Below, piece after piece: positions 44,885-57,103 of a DNA stretch of 64,000 nt (its first letter is position 1; each line of letters begins with the position of its first letter). The DNA comes from Heterotrichella gracilis (lineage: Eukaryota > Sar > Xanthophyceae > Tribonematales > Xanthonemataceae). Under the pieces are notes generated by a model, which was not told where the DNA came from, made no database searches, and worked only from the letters and a program-made list of their open reading frames with translations. Location: the NCBI GenBank assembly GCA_032358255.1, contig JAULBX010031039.1:1-64000 (forward strand), read 5' to 3'. A program made the position numbers and the translations under genes.

Positions 44885-47398
44885 ATGCTGCAAAGCGTGG
44901 CACGTCAGGCTATGGTCAGCTCCATCAGCGGTGCTCGCTCCTCACACGCAGGCTCGCGCCAGGTGGCCGCAATCCACACCGCAGCCCGCCTCCACTCCAG
45001 CTTGCGACCCTTCCAGATCGCCAAGGGTGCGTGATGCTGCTGGCAGTGATGACCCACGATGCATGCACCAATATGCATGCATATGCCAACCCTACCACAC
45101 CATCATGGCCTTGCTCAGAAGGCTTGGTGCTGGCACTTGCCCATGGCGTAAGCTGCAAAAACTAGAAGTGCCTAGTGTTGAGTCACCCTAGCTGATTCAA
45201 CACTCGGCACTTCTCGTTTTTGCAGCTTACGCAAACACACAGGTGTCCCTGTTCCCTTGCACACTTGTAAGGCAGAGCCTCACGCCACACACTACAGCAC
45301 GTCAGAGAAAGCTGACGTAGCTGTAGTTGCACACATGGTATTGCAACTGCAGATTTGGAGGGTGATTGCTGGATCCCACCTATGGTGCTCATTCTCAATA
45401 TTCGGGACTTTATCCAGGGTTAACACACAGTTTCTTGTTACACAAATAGCCACCAGATACACAGCACGATTGCATAAGTTTACACAGCAGCATACCCCTT
45501 CCACCTGCTGCCCCACACTGACGCTGCCATGCCCCCCTCCCCGCTCCCTTCCAGCCCCACCTCCCCTCCGGTCGCGTCGCTTCTCAGTCACCCCCCTTGC
45601 TGCCACAGGTCTGGTAAGTGCAGCTGTCCTCCCCCTCCTCATCATGCTCCTACTCCCCCTTGCAACTGCGCAAGCCGAAACGTTCTGCTCCGAAGCAGGC
45701 ACCTGCCCAGCGGCAAAGGTACACACAGCTAGGGTGCTTGTCCAGGCCTCTCAACCCTAGCATAGGTTTTATTGCGGTGCCAGCCTTTCTGCACTTGCAC
45801 CAGCAGGATATTGTGCTGCCGCAGCATATAAAATATGAGTTTGTACATCGCCAGGACTGCTTGGCACTACTTACGCAAGGGCTGTGTTTTAGCAATACCT
45901 TATTTCCTGCACTTGGCATGATACTGCGCCCCATCCCACCTCACCCACCCTCTTCCACTCCAGCAGCGTGTTTGGTGCCCTTGGCACGGGGCTCACCCAC
46001 TCAGGCTTTCCCTGCCCCCCTGTGCAGGTTGACCAGATCAGGGCCAAGAACTCGGACAACAAGGTGGTGGTCTACTCAAAGAGCTACTGCCCATACTGCG
46101 CACGGGTAAGGAATACCCTAGGCTGGGGTGCGCCGTGCAGTGCGCTGCGTTCCTCAGCCATCACCACACCCATCACTGCATCGCCTCAGCATCGCTAATC
46201 AATTAATAAACAGAGCATGTCAAAGAGTGGTTTGGGCACATGTACCAACAGCTTCGCAACAAACTCAATACGCCACCTGCTGAATAGGCTGTGCCATGGC
46301 ACAGAGTGTGTATGTATACCTGATGACACGTGGACAACCGTTTGATGAAACCCTTCCGTGTGGTTTCCAGGTGAAGGCCCTCTTTGGCAGGCTTCAGGTG
46401 GACTACAAGCTGGTGGAGCTGGATGAAATAGGTGCGGACAACCATAAACGCTAATTTCTGGGTGCGGAAAAACTTTCTTGCGTAGGAGGCAAAACCCAGT
46501 GCTCGGAAATAAGTTCACAAGATTCTTGTCAAAACCCTTGACAGGGTCCTGTGGCCACTAGCCGTGGTGCAAGGCTGTACCTTCCTTGCCATAACAAATT
46601 TGGTAACACAGAACAACGAGGCGGCAAATGAGAGACACGCCTGTTGGCTGCTAAATTGCATTTCCCGGTTTACTTGCCGCTTTTCCCGCAAGTTAGAATG
46701 GGGGTACCAAGCATGAGATCATAGCCTTCTGTGGCGTGCGCGAGAGAATGCATTGGCTATCCACTGACCCCTCGGCGTGTGTCAGTTGCATCACTCTACT
46801 TGAGGGCATCGCCCACTGTTCAGTATTGGTAGGAAGTTCTACTCAAGGTCATCATCCCACGTCCAGCCAGTGCGTCTGGCTGTAGGCGCATGTGAGCAAG
46901 CAGCAACTGACCCAGGTGTGTGTTTTACGTGCAGCCGACGGGAGCGAGGTGCAGGCAGCCCTTAGCCAAGTGACTGGTGTGAGGACGGTGCCGCAGGTGT
47001 TTGTGGGGGGCACGTTCATTGGTGGCAGCGACGGTGAGTGGGGGGGAGGGATCGATGTAGGGTTTGGAACCTTGATACATGCCCCTGGTGGGTGTTGGCA
47101 ACCCTGCGGTGTTGGTGGCAGGGGTGACCGATGCACTACGCTTGCAAGCATTACACCCTTCGTGTCCCCATGTCTGTCTTTGATTTGTGACCCCTGCATC
47201 TCTAGGGTGATGCCTTATCAGCCCAGTAGGGTTCTGGAGTCCCTGCTGCCGGCTGACCTTAGCCTATATGGGTGGTTTCCATGCCTGCACTGAACCCTAA
47301 CGGCTTGCTGTGTGCCTTATGCAGACACTATCTCCGCGCACAGCTCAGGCAAGCTCAAGCAGCTATTCGAAGCAGCAGGGGTGAAGGCGGAGCTGTGA
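44885..47398 (+). CDS. CPYC-type glutaredoxin with N-terminal targeting and signal-like segments, 6 exons, 205 residues
   Basis: Exons: 44885-45026, 45555-45718, 46028-46105, 46371-46431, 46935-47033, 47325-47398; phases fit. Glutaredoxins reduce disulfides and glutathionylated proteins using glutathione. The domain (about 103-205) has [12 protein letters not shown] with the active Cys pair at 123 and 126, TVPQVF with the cis-Pro, and GGTFIGGSD, the glutathione-binding end. The first ~47 residues are rich in Ser, Ala and Arg with no acid, like an organelle presequence. They are followed by RSRRFS (about 53-58), a hydrophobic core (about 62-84) and AQA (86-88), a plausible signal-peptidase site. 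This layout resembles a thylakoid-lumen precursor with a twin-arginine signal, but a signal-anchored or mitochondrial form is possible. An extra Cys pair (CSEAGTC) lies just after the predicted cleavage site. Location is inferred; the domain assignment is firm. Confidence 0.88.
45146..45232. repeat. Foldback element with 36 bp arms in intron 1 of the glutaredoxin gene
   Basis: The left arm 45146-45181 starts GCGTAAGCTGCAAAAACTAG. The right arm 45197-45232 is its reverse complement with two mismatches. The loop is 15 bases. The arms are too long and exact for chance. A miniature foldback transposon or a hairpin RNA precursor would look like this. Flanking duplications are not obvious. Confidence 0.8.
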
Positions 47399-49940
47399 AA
47401 AGCCCAGTCCAGGGGTGTGCACCAGCAAACCCCCTAGGATTTCGGCAGCAGCATATCAGATGAACTCACCGAGACAATCACTGCGACCTGGACAGTAAGG
47501 GTTTGCGAATCCATATGAGGGCGAGTTGGGTCAGCACGCCAGGCTTTGGTCGGTCCCAACAGTACGTCTGGCCGCGTGTACCCCTTGAGCGCAGGTTGCA
47601 ACAGCTGATCGGCCAGCGCCCTGCATGGCGCCACTGCTGCAGCTAGTGCGCATGGTGAGCGAGTTGTGACCAGAATAAAATTATTTACTATTTTTCTGCC
47701 AATTTTTAGAAGGGCATGTGCTTTCGTGAAGCATTGGACCAGGTATTGAACGCGGAAGGGTGAGCAGTGCAAGTGTTATTGCCAAACCACTCCCTCCCAG
47801 GGGTGGGCCTTGGGCAAAGTATGAATGGGTTAAGCCCTGTCGTAGAGTGAGACACTGGCATAGAGTGAAGATCGCTATTATTTTGTGAACCATTTACAAG
47901 CATAGCCAGCTGAAGTTTACCGCTAAACCTTATCACCTTTGCCTTACTATGCTGGGTGGGGCTGGGGAGATGGAGGCGGGCTAGCCACCTGGGCCAGCTG
48001 GTACAGCCCCGGTGTATGGCCTCACTGTTGCAAACCTGTACGGCGATAGGGGAACACAGGCACCACTCAGTGGCTTGATCCTGGTATGTGCTGCTCCCAT
48101 GCAAGGAGGATCAAGGTATTTTCCTTGAACAAGAATACATTGTTTTTGTTATTCAGACAGGCTAATCTGGCTGCCTTCAGATGTGTCAGCCATCTGAACT
48201 GACGATACTGGCCCCAGCCACGCCGGAACGCCGCAGGACGACCCACTTCATTATGCTGCAACTGCACCTCAGAGAAGTGCAGATGGGTATAACGGGGTAG
48301 GGACTGAAAAAAGGAGGGGTAGAAACAAGCAGAAACCCAGCAAAGCACAGGCAGGGTCAAACGGTGCAGGGGCAGGCTGAAAGCCAACAAGATACACAGC
48401 AAGCTCAAACTTTGAGCCTCAAAGCAAACACAAAGCACAGAGACGAAGCAACTGGCATGCCATGGCACATGGCTCTGTCACGTGGCACGTGCACTGGCCC
48501 AAGGCCTCGCGAAGGGCACCCCCCTGGGTAGGCCTATCACCCCCAACAAGACACACAGCAAGCTCATAGCAAGCACAAAGCACAGAGACGAAGCAACTGG
48601 CACCTGGCACTGCAGTGCACTGGCACCAAGCATAGCCATGGTACCTGCAGGCACGTGCACCGCCCACGTGGGGTAAGGCCCTTTCCAAAGGGCCTTTGCT
48701 CGGGTATCTTTTGCTCGGGTATCTTTGCTCGGCTTTTGCTCGGGACACAAAACCCCTGTTTCGTTTTTTCGCCAATTACTCGCCACCTGTTTCTTTTTCG
48801 CCACCTGTTCAAACATATTTCCGCCACCTGTTTTTTGTATTGATTGTTTTCTGGCGATGCGTGCATGCCCATGCGCGACGGCGACGACGACGACGACGAC
48901 GACAATTTCGGTGAGTGCGCTTGCTGCAGTGCACTTGGCTGCTGCTGTTTCCCGTCGCCTTCCCAGCGCTGACCCCTTGTTCCTGCTCATGCAGTGCAAT
49001 GCATGCATGGCAGCGCATGCGACGCCCGGTCGCGGGCCGTGCTCTGTGCCTTCTGGCTTTCCCAGCCGGACCTGAGCTGTGTTCGTGTCTTGCAGGGTCC
49101 TGTGGTCGTATTTGAAAGTGCCCATTGAACGTTTTTGGTTGGATCGCCGGGCCTGACGGTGAGCATGCCGACCCATTGGGCTAGCCAGCCATGCCCGTCC
49201 CTTGCGTTGTTTGCTGCTTCGTTTGGAGACTGTGTAGTTAACACTCTCGATCCCTCACCCCTCTTATCCTATAGCATATCTTCCTCAGCATTCCCAACGT
49301 GCCCTTTAATTCCCGTTGGGCTGGGCAGGCATGCCCGTCCCTTCCGTTGTTGCTGACCTTGCTGCTGCGTTTGCAGACTGTGTGTCCAACAGCCAACCAG
49401 CTGTGTGGACTGTGTGTACAGCGTGCCTGTGGTTGTTTCGGTGCCCGGGGCCGGAGGTGGGTCGCATGCCTTGTCACCACGATGTGAACCTGCGGCGGAC
49501 TTTTCTGTTATTATTATGTTGCACATCCCAGCTTGCATGTATCACCTGCTTACTGCTTTTGTGTGTTTTTACAGGTCACTGCCATAGCTGTCGCGACCTT
49601 TAGGCAAGCCCGCACCCCACTTGCCCCAGCGGGAGGTGCGGCACACTATGCCAGGGTTAAACCCTAGCTAGGGCACTGCATGGTGACACTGTTCAGCAAC
49701 TGGTTTCCTGCGTTTGCATGCAAGGAGAGTAAAAGCTAGCCCGTTGGCCTATTTCTGCAAGAACCAGACTGCTCCATGCTGTATGTTGCAAACACCCAGT
49801 GGCAATCTTAGCTAATTACTGCTTATAAGTGCACCCACAGTCACTGCACTAGCAGGCCCTGGGCACACCCTTGATAAAACTTGATCCCTGACCACCTTCT
49901 CCCCCCTACCCCTTCAGGTCCCCACCCCCGCCCCTCCACG
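47399..49940. other. Long region without a supported gene, with several local duplications
   Basis: Two imperfect tandem duplications are visible. One links about 48388-48460 and 48545-48603 (shared AGCACAGAGACGAAGCAACT, period about 150 bp). The other links about 49179-49240 and 49317-49390 (shared CATGCCCGTCCCTT and GACTGTGT, period about 140 bp). Three CGCCACCTGTT words lie at 48780-48835. A small ATG-started open segment (48866-48906) encoding a run of Asp ends at a GTGAGT donor, but no convincing downstream exon was found. A non-coding transcript cannot be excluded. Confidence 0.5.
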
Positions 49941-51493
49941 ATGCGCTCCGCCGTGCTGTTGGTGGCATTCAGCTGCCTAGCGCTGGCAGCTGGTGAGCAC
50001 ATGCACACTCATGCTCCTGAAAACATCCAACACTCCTGTGTGAACTGTCAACGTGATGCCCATTTTTTTGCACATACATGGGCCATGTACGTGCCATCCT
50101 GCATGCTCACACAGGGGCCAAGCATGCAACAAGCACATGCATCAACAAGCACATGCACACATGCCACAAGGTACTGCACTGCGGCTGCGCGGGGGGCAGT
50201 GAGGCATTCATGCATGTGGTGCATTGCATTGTCGCACCAAACACAGTGGTGATTTCCCGCGCACATGCATGCCCCTATCAACACAACCATCACCCACCCA
50301 ATGGACCAACGTGCAATGCGTTAGCAAACTCTACCCACACACATCTGCCGGCACCGCCACTCACCCCCCTACTCTTTTCCCTTCCACCCCCGCAGTCGCC
50401 CAGGTCGTCTCTCCCCCCCCACCCCCTGCCTTTGTGACCATTGCCACCGAGTTCGTGGACCTGTCCCCCAACCCCCTCAACCCCTTCCAGCCGGTGGCCA
50501 CCATCAACGTGAACACCAACCAAACCATCACCAACATCACCATCGAGTGCAACATTGGCTCCGGCTCCCAGGACACCATGGATTGCCCAGCGCCTCTGAT
50601 CCCGGTGGGCGCCATCACGGTGCTCACGCCCGAGTAAGTGTGTGTGGGTGGGTGTGGGGCATGTAGTGTGTGTGATGTAGCTCCAGTGTTGAGCGCGGCG
50701 GATGGTGTGTGCCTGGGTCTGCATGCATGCATCGGGGTGTCATCCAGGCCTAGCGATGTGCAGGGGTCCAAATGTTCTGCACACACACAATGCTGCCAGG
50801 CAATGCGTGCATGTATGTGCACAGGTATGTGCATCTCGCACTGCTCCACAGCAAGCCGCTGCGAGCAGGGCAAGCCCGCCTCCCCTCGCCACCTGGCATG
50901 GCCCCTGTCGACCACCTAGTCCACCGCTCTGATACCCTCCCTCCCCCCCCTCCCGCAGCCCTCTGCTCCCTGGCCAGATGATCATGGTCACCTTCTCAGC
51001 AGTGCCCTCCCCGGGGAGCTACCAGTTTGTGGTGGGCAGCGTCACAACCAGCCAGGACTCATTCGTGGTCACAAGCAAGGCAAGCACCATCGGGGCCCAA
51101 GCTCAGACTGGTGCAGTGTTCGGATCATTTCCCCCAGCGCCACCACCACCAAACCCCCCCAGCCCACCACCACCAAAGCCACCAACCCCACCAAGCCCTA
51201 AGCCACCAAGCCCCAAGCCACCAAGCCCCAAGCCACCAAGCCCCAAGCCACCACACCCCCCCCCACCAAAGCCCAAGTCCCCACCACCAACAAAGAAATC
51301 CCCACCCCCTGCGAAGAAGTCCCCACCACCCCACAAGAAGTCCCCACCACCCCACAAGAGGTCCCCACCACCCCACAAGAGGTCACCCCCACCCCACAAG
51401 AAGTCACCCCCACCCCACAAGAAGTCCCCACCACCCCACAAGAAGTCACCCCCGCCCCACAAGAAGTCACCCCCACCTAGGAAGATGGGATAG
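49941..51493 (+). CDS. Secreted hydroxyproline-rich-type glycoprotein, 3 exons, 274 residues
   Basis: Exons: 49941-49992, 50396-50633, 50959-51493; phases fit. The first 20 residues (MRSAVLLVAFSCLALAAVAQ) are a clear signal peptide, formed across intron 1. A globular part follows (about 30-150), Thr/Val-rich with NQTITNIT glycosylation sites and one Cys pair. The C-terminal ~120 residues are Pro-rich: first SPKPP repeats, then about ten SPPPHKK or SPPPHKR units. Ser-Pro-Pro-Pro is the classic substrate for prolyl hydroxylation and arabinosylation in algal wall proteins, so an extracellular matrix or wall role is likely. The lysine- and histidine-rich units make the tail strongly basic and possibly metal-binding. 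The globular part is not assigned to a named domain. Related pherophorin-like proteins usually have two globular domains; only one is seen. Confidence 0.85.
51160..51479 (+). repeat. Pro-rich coding repeats of the secreted protein
   Basis: A 15 bp unit (CCAAGCCCCAAGCCA type) runs at about 51205-51250, followed by 21 bp units encoding SPPPHKK at about 51295-51479. Both keep the frame. Near-identical neighbouring units indicate recent copy-number change. Confidence 0.9.
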
Positions 51494-53018
51494 GCGCAGC
51501 TGCTGCCCAAGGAAGGTGACGCCAGGTACGCACCTGCTGCTGGCAGCCTTGCCAATAGAAATGCAACATCTTGCATGCCATACTGTTATTAAATCAAAAT
51601 CCCAATATATTACGTTACGTGCACACACCCTGCCCAACAATCTTTGCATCCTTTGTCTGCAAACAACTACGTCAATGGCTGGTGCACGCGTGCGCAAAGT
51701 CACGTGACGGTGCCCATGTGGCTCGCACATCTCATCCACAACCTAGGTTGACCACTGGTCACCATGCACCAGTTGACCCATACTGCGGAGCATACAGGTG
51801 CCAGCCATGCAGATGAATGGGTCACTCACAATTCACTCATGCCCTCCTCTCCTTGCACGCCCCAGGTCCAGTCACTGTGCCTCTCCGCCAAGTTGGCAAG
51901 GCCTTCGGGGTTTGTCAAGCAGGCTCCATGAGGGGGAGAAAGGCCAATGGAGTGTAATCTGTCTTGCCTGCAGTCACGAGCAGGCAGGGGGCCAGATACG
52001 CAGCATTGCCATCTCCTTGGTGCTCAAATCCACCCTGTACGGCGCTGGTGTGCGTGGGATTCGAACCACGTCAGGGAGCCGGTGGCTGAGGGGACAGGGA
52101 TGCGCATGGGACCTCATTTGTACATGGATTGGGTGGGCCTGGGCTAGCCGGTGGGGCGGGTGCAGTACAACGGAAGGGAAATGTAGCAGCTGCTGCGGCT
52201 GAGGCACGAGCCTTGCACATTGAAATTCTTCTGTCAGCAGCCGTTAACTGCTGCCGAGGATTGGGCAAGCTGGCACAGTGGGATTCAATTGCCAATTGGT
52301 GTTACATATTTGCTAATCACTACATTGATGTTTATATATTTGCTATTCAATATGGCGGCCACCTAAATGTCACAATGCTTGCAATCAATGGAATGTGTGC
52401 CAGTGTTGTCCAGCGGGTGCAGAAACTTGATCACGGAGGGTCAAGCTTTGTGAAGCAATTGCCATGGCCTGCGTGTTGCCATGCATTTAAATTTCTCCCT
52501 CCAATTTATTCGACTGCCCAAAATTGACGGGCGCGTCAGAACACCATGTCTTGCATGTTGCGTCATATTATGCCGCGCAGGTGGTGGCCACCTAACATGT
52601 CAAGTTATGTCATTCACAGCTGCCAGTCGGATGTGTAGTATTCATTCTGAACCAGTGGCAGCATCATAATGTGTAACAAATATTTTTCATCTAAAAAGGT
52701 ATATTGATTAGTCCAATACCGGGTCCGGACCTGCCACATCATTATAGCACAGTAAGGAATTGTGTAGGAATACACTACAAGTGTTCTCACAGGGTTTTTT
52801 CTACTCAATCTAATTGTACAACGTTTGTTCATACTACAAGGAGAAAGGGGGCAGGGTGCATGTGTTATGGCTCGGAGAGGGGAGGGAACATGCCAGCAGC
52901 ACTGTGGAACACCTTGCAGCGTTTGCTGCCTATTGCCCAGTGAGCCTTCTGTTTCACCAACGCGTGCACCGCATCAGGGTAAGAGCTTACCCTTGCAACC
53001 ACTTTCTGTGTTGCTTGC
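51494..53018. other. Intergenic region between the secreted protein and the YqeH-like gene
   Basis: No gene is supported. The 3' flank of the upstream gene and the promoter of the downstream gene should be here. A B-box-like word (GTGGGATTCGAACCACG, about 52056-52072) does not sit in a tRNA fold. Confidence 0.55.
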
Positions 53019-56000
53019 ATGCGTGCATGTGGTTCCGCCCAGCCCCACAACCCCGCACACCTCGCAACGTCCAGAAGGTGGCTCAAGTATCAAGGGCGTC
53101 TGAGGTCCTGCCACTCCAAGTACGCGCACCATGCGGCCTGCGCCCACCACCGCCATGCGGCCTACGCCCACTACAGGTGCTGTGGCGCGGGTGGGTGGCT
53201 GCGGGACACCGCCCACACACGTCAGGCAACGGCACAGGTACCAGCTACTACGACCTCCCTAACGTTGCTCAACCAACATACTCGCTGCGTCTTAACTGAC
53301 CGCTGCGGGCTGGTCGGCTTTGGTGTCGCAAGTTGTGGGTTGCCATATGCATGCATGTCACACTGCGGTTTGCAATTCGGTCAGGACATGGTTTTTTACA
53401 GCGACGTGGTCTGCGACATAGCTTTTGTTTGCCAGTGGGGTTGTGTGTGCATCTTGTTGCTACCCACCAGTTGCCTCCTCCCTAGTACCCACCCTTCCAA
53501 AAACAAGGGGGTGGGGGGTGAAGGGGGGTCCAGTGCACCAGCTCCCCAGGCGCCCACCCTACATATATCTGCAAACCCAACCAATTCCTCACAGGACATT
53601 TCCATACCTTGGCCCCTGCGCACTGCCCTCATGTGGCCTTGTCAAAACCCTTGCCAAAACCCTTCGTAAAACCCTCGACGAAACCCTTTGCGCAGGTGCC
53701 AGCGCCTGCAGTGCACCGCCTCGCCCCACCCCGGACTCCAGGCAGGGACCCCCCAGTCCCTGACATCTGGCATTGCCCCCCTCCATGGAAGCAGCGCGAG
53801 GGAAATTGAGCTGGAAATGGAACTGGAGCTTGAGAAGGAAGTGGAGCTGAAGGAGCAAGCTGGGAGCAGCGAGAGGGCGCCGGTGCGTGTGCCTAGGGTT
53901 TCCAGGGACTGGGGTGCAGGGTTTTGGGGCTGGGACACAGGGTTTTGGGAATCGTGGTTGTAGGGCTTCAAGGCCGGGGTGTAGGGTTGTGTGGGTTGCA
54001 TATCCCTGGTGGCCTCCTGTGGCGTACGCAAGTTAGTGCACTTCCCTGGGCTCGCCGGAGTGGCAGTCACATACCTTCCAGCTGCACAGCCCAATCAGCA
54101 GCCAGCCTTGTACACTCGCGGCCGGGCATTGCAAGCGTGTGACTGCCATTTCCCAGGGGAGATAAGCCGCTGCTACTTGGCTTGTCAGATATGTGCGGCA
54201 CATGTTGGTGGGCAGATGGGGGCCAGCCAAGTATGCCAACTGCCGCACTCTAGGCACCCCTTTCCCCCTCACCACCACAATCCCCCCTCCCCCCCCTCTA
54301 GGACAATTGCTACGGCTGCGGCATGCCCCTCCAGAGCGCCTCCCCCTCCACCCTAGGGTATGTGGAGCCTGAGCTGGTGACCACCAAAACCCTACACAGG
54401 CAGCGCGGCCAGGTGCTGTGCGTGCGGTGCAGGGAGCTGAGCCACGGGGCCATGGTGCCGGCGGTGGCGGATGTGGGGGTGGTGCGGGGGGTGGGGGGCG
54501 TGGGGGGGAAGGTGCTGATGTCGCCCGAGGAGCTGCGGGTGCAGTTGAGGTGGGTGGTGGCGGCGGTGGTGGCGGCGGCGGTGGTGTGCAGCCCAAAGCA
54601 CACCACACAGTGATGGGCAGGTGCAGCATGGCAGGAAAGCGGAAGCCATCACGCGATGTGGTCCTGTCATGTGGTTATTAAAGTGTCATTACTTTTCAGC
54701 GTCTGCTCTGTGCCCACCCTTCCATCAGCACACTCTGAACCTTTGCACCGCTGCACACCAACACCCCCATACCCACCCCCCTGCAGCGGCGTGCGTGAGA
54801 AGCGCGCAGTGGTGGTGCTGCTGGTTGACCTGCTGGACGCCTCAGGCAGCTTCCTGGGCAAGGTGCGGGACCTGGTGGGGCGCAACCCAATCTTCCTGGT
54901 GGGCACCAAATGCGACCTCCTGCCAAAGGGCACAAATATGGAGCTGGTGGTGGAATGGCTGCTGGCCACCGCTGCTTCCAAGAAGCTAAACGTGGTGGGG
55001 ACCCACCTTGTGTCGAGTAAAAGCGGGGAGGGGATCGGCGCGGCAGCCGCAGCGGTGCGGATGGAGCGGCGGGGGCGGGATGTGTTCATCCTGGGGGCGG
55101 CGAATGTGGGAAAATCTGCATTTGTGCGCGCGCTGATAAAGGAAATGGGGTCCTTTTCCTCCCGCCACTACGACCCCGCTGCTGCCTCCACCAAGAAGTG
55201 GCTGCCCATGGAGAGCGCCATGCCTGGTACCACTCTGGCACTCATCCCCATGGAGGTATTTGCTGCGGGGGGGCTGCTGTACGGTGCGTGGAGTGGGGTG
55301 GTGGAGGTGGCGGGGGAAGGGGTAGTGGCGCATCACATGGGGCAAGCCTACTGTGTATTGAACTGCTGCTCTTTTTCATCACCAATGTAATTTATCCTAG
55401 CAACTTTTGCACATTAGTTATATGCAGAGGTCACCAGCCGTGCACATTCTCCAGTACATTACCAGTTCTAGCTGCCCTGGTAATAATAGTGTCAAGCTAT
55501 TATAGTCGCACATCAGCAGCCACCTTTGCTTTTGATGCATTGCGAACCCCACCACGCCACCCACCCTGTCACACCCCCAATTCCACTCACCACCCCCTGC
55601 CCCCACCCCCCACCCCAGACACCCCCGGCCTGCACCTCCCCCACCGCCTCCCCCACCTGCTGGCACCCGCTGAGCTCAAGGCCATCCACCCGCGGCGGCG
55701 CCTGAACGCATTTGTCCCCCTCACGCCGCAGCAGCTGTGCGAGGAGGGAGGCGACAGGTAGGGCCGCTGTGGAGTGCCTAGGTGATATTTACAGGGGGTC
55801 AATGTGGACTCCGCATAGAGGCCTAGAGACGTTTGTACACCTGAAACCACCCCTTCGTGCAAATCTGGGGATAGGGTAATCACCTCTTCTTGCAAAGTCT
55901 GGGCTGCAAACCCTTGATTAGGGTCATCAGACTGTGAACGCTTGCGCCAGGGGTCTGTGTGCATATTTTCTTAGCCTGGATGGTTGGGGCAGGCAATGTG

Positions 56001-57103
56001 GGCTACAATGGTTGGGGCGCTGCTGGTATCAAGCCCATGTGCCACCACTGCCATGCATGGCATGCCCCAAGAGTTGAAAGGCCTGCCACACAGCATGTTT
56101 TTGCGCACGTGCCCAACTGCCACATGGCGTCTCGCAATGCAAGCCATGCCCATTGCAAACTGCCCCCGTCGGTCTGGTGCATACCAGCTAGAACAGCACC
56201 CACTTCACCTCCCTTCCACCCCCGCACTTGACACCCCCCCACCCCCTCTGCAGCCCCCCTTGTGCCACCTACAGATGGGGCGCACTGGTTCGCGTGGACG
56301 TCCTCGAGTGCCCTCCAGACACCCACTTGGTCTTCTACGGACCCACCCCTCTGCGTGTGTATGCCTCGCCCCTCGACAGGCAGCCGCCACAGGAAGGAGG
56401 GAGTGATGCCGCGGGGGAAGAGGAGGGGGAGGGGGAGGGGGAGACGTTGTTTGGGAGTGCGTCTGTGGCCCGGAGAGGGGGCATGCGAGTGGCAAAGGAG
56501 GTACGCTGATGGTTCACTACCGGATTGTGCTGATGAGTTCGTGCTGGCTTCTTTTCCCATAAAGTAGCGTATGAATTGTGAACTAGACACCCCACACCCC
56601 AGTGACCCTAGAGAAGGTAGCTGTCATTACCATGCAAACATTACACAGAGCTGCGTGTCACAAATGTTGTAACATTCCTGAAACAGCCAGGAGGGTTGGG
56701 CAAGGGCTCAGTGTTTGTCGACACTGCCTTCTTTTGGGGTTATAGCAGCAACAGTCAAGTGGACTGGCTACTGCAAAACTACACCCCCTCAGCATTGGCC
56801 ACCCACACCCTCCACCCCACACCACCCCCCTGTTCTCACCCCTTGAACCTCCCCCCACCCAACCTGCAGGTCAGCATCAGGGCAGTGGGCCACCGGGGTG
56901 CGGTGGCGGATGTGGCTGTGTCAGGACTGGCAGGGTGGGTGGCACTCAGAGTACCCACCAGTGGGCGGCGCCAAGGGGGTGGCGGCAGCATCAAGCTGCG
57001 CGTGTGGGCCCCTGTGGGCATAGAGGTGTATGTGCGGCCGCCGCTGCCAGTGCCAAACCCTATCGTGGGTTTGGAGGAGGAGGAGGAAGAGGATGCTTTC
57101 TGA
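53019..57103 (+). CDS. Circularly permuted GTPase of the YqeH/BPG2/NOA1 family, about 530 residues
   Basis: Firm exons: 53696-53882, 54302-54549, 54787-55283, 55619-55757, 56275-56500, 56870-57103; phases fit. A first exon from ATG 53019 (MRACGSAQPHNPAHLATSR) ends at one of three equally possible AG/GT sites, all in the needed phase. YqeH-family GTPases help assemble the small ribosomal subunit in bacteria, plastids and mitochondria. The hallmark permuted order is present: a four-Cys finger (CYGCG ... CVRC), then G4 TKCD, G5 SSKSGEG, then G1 GAANVGKS, PGTT for G2, and last G3 DTPG, formed across an intron. A C-terminal beta-rich region (RWGALVRVDVLEC onward) and an acidic EEEEEEDAF end follow. 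An acidic helix (about 60-80) precedes the finger. The N-terminus fits organelle import; plastid (BPG2-like) or mitochondrial (NOA1-like) location is not decided. Confidence 0.85.

Noticed and set aside
48866-48906. Start exon encoding an Asp run (MPMRDGDDD)
   Set aside because: Only a trivial downstream continuation of a few codons can be spliced on; a trinucleotide repeat explains it.
52050-52125. tRNA gene suggested by GTGGGATTCGAACCACG
   Set aside because: The T-loop would need eight bases and no acceptor, D or anticodon stems fit on either strand.
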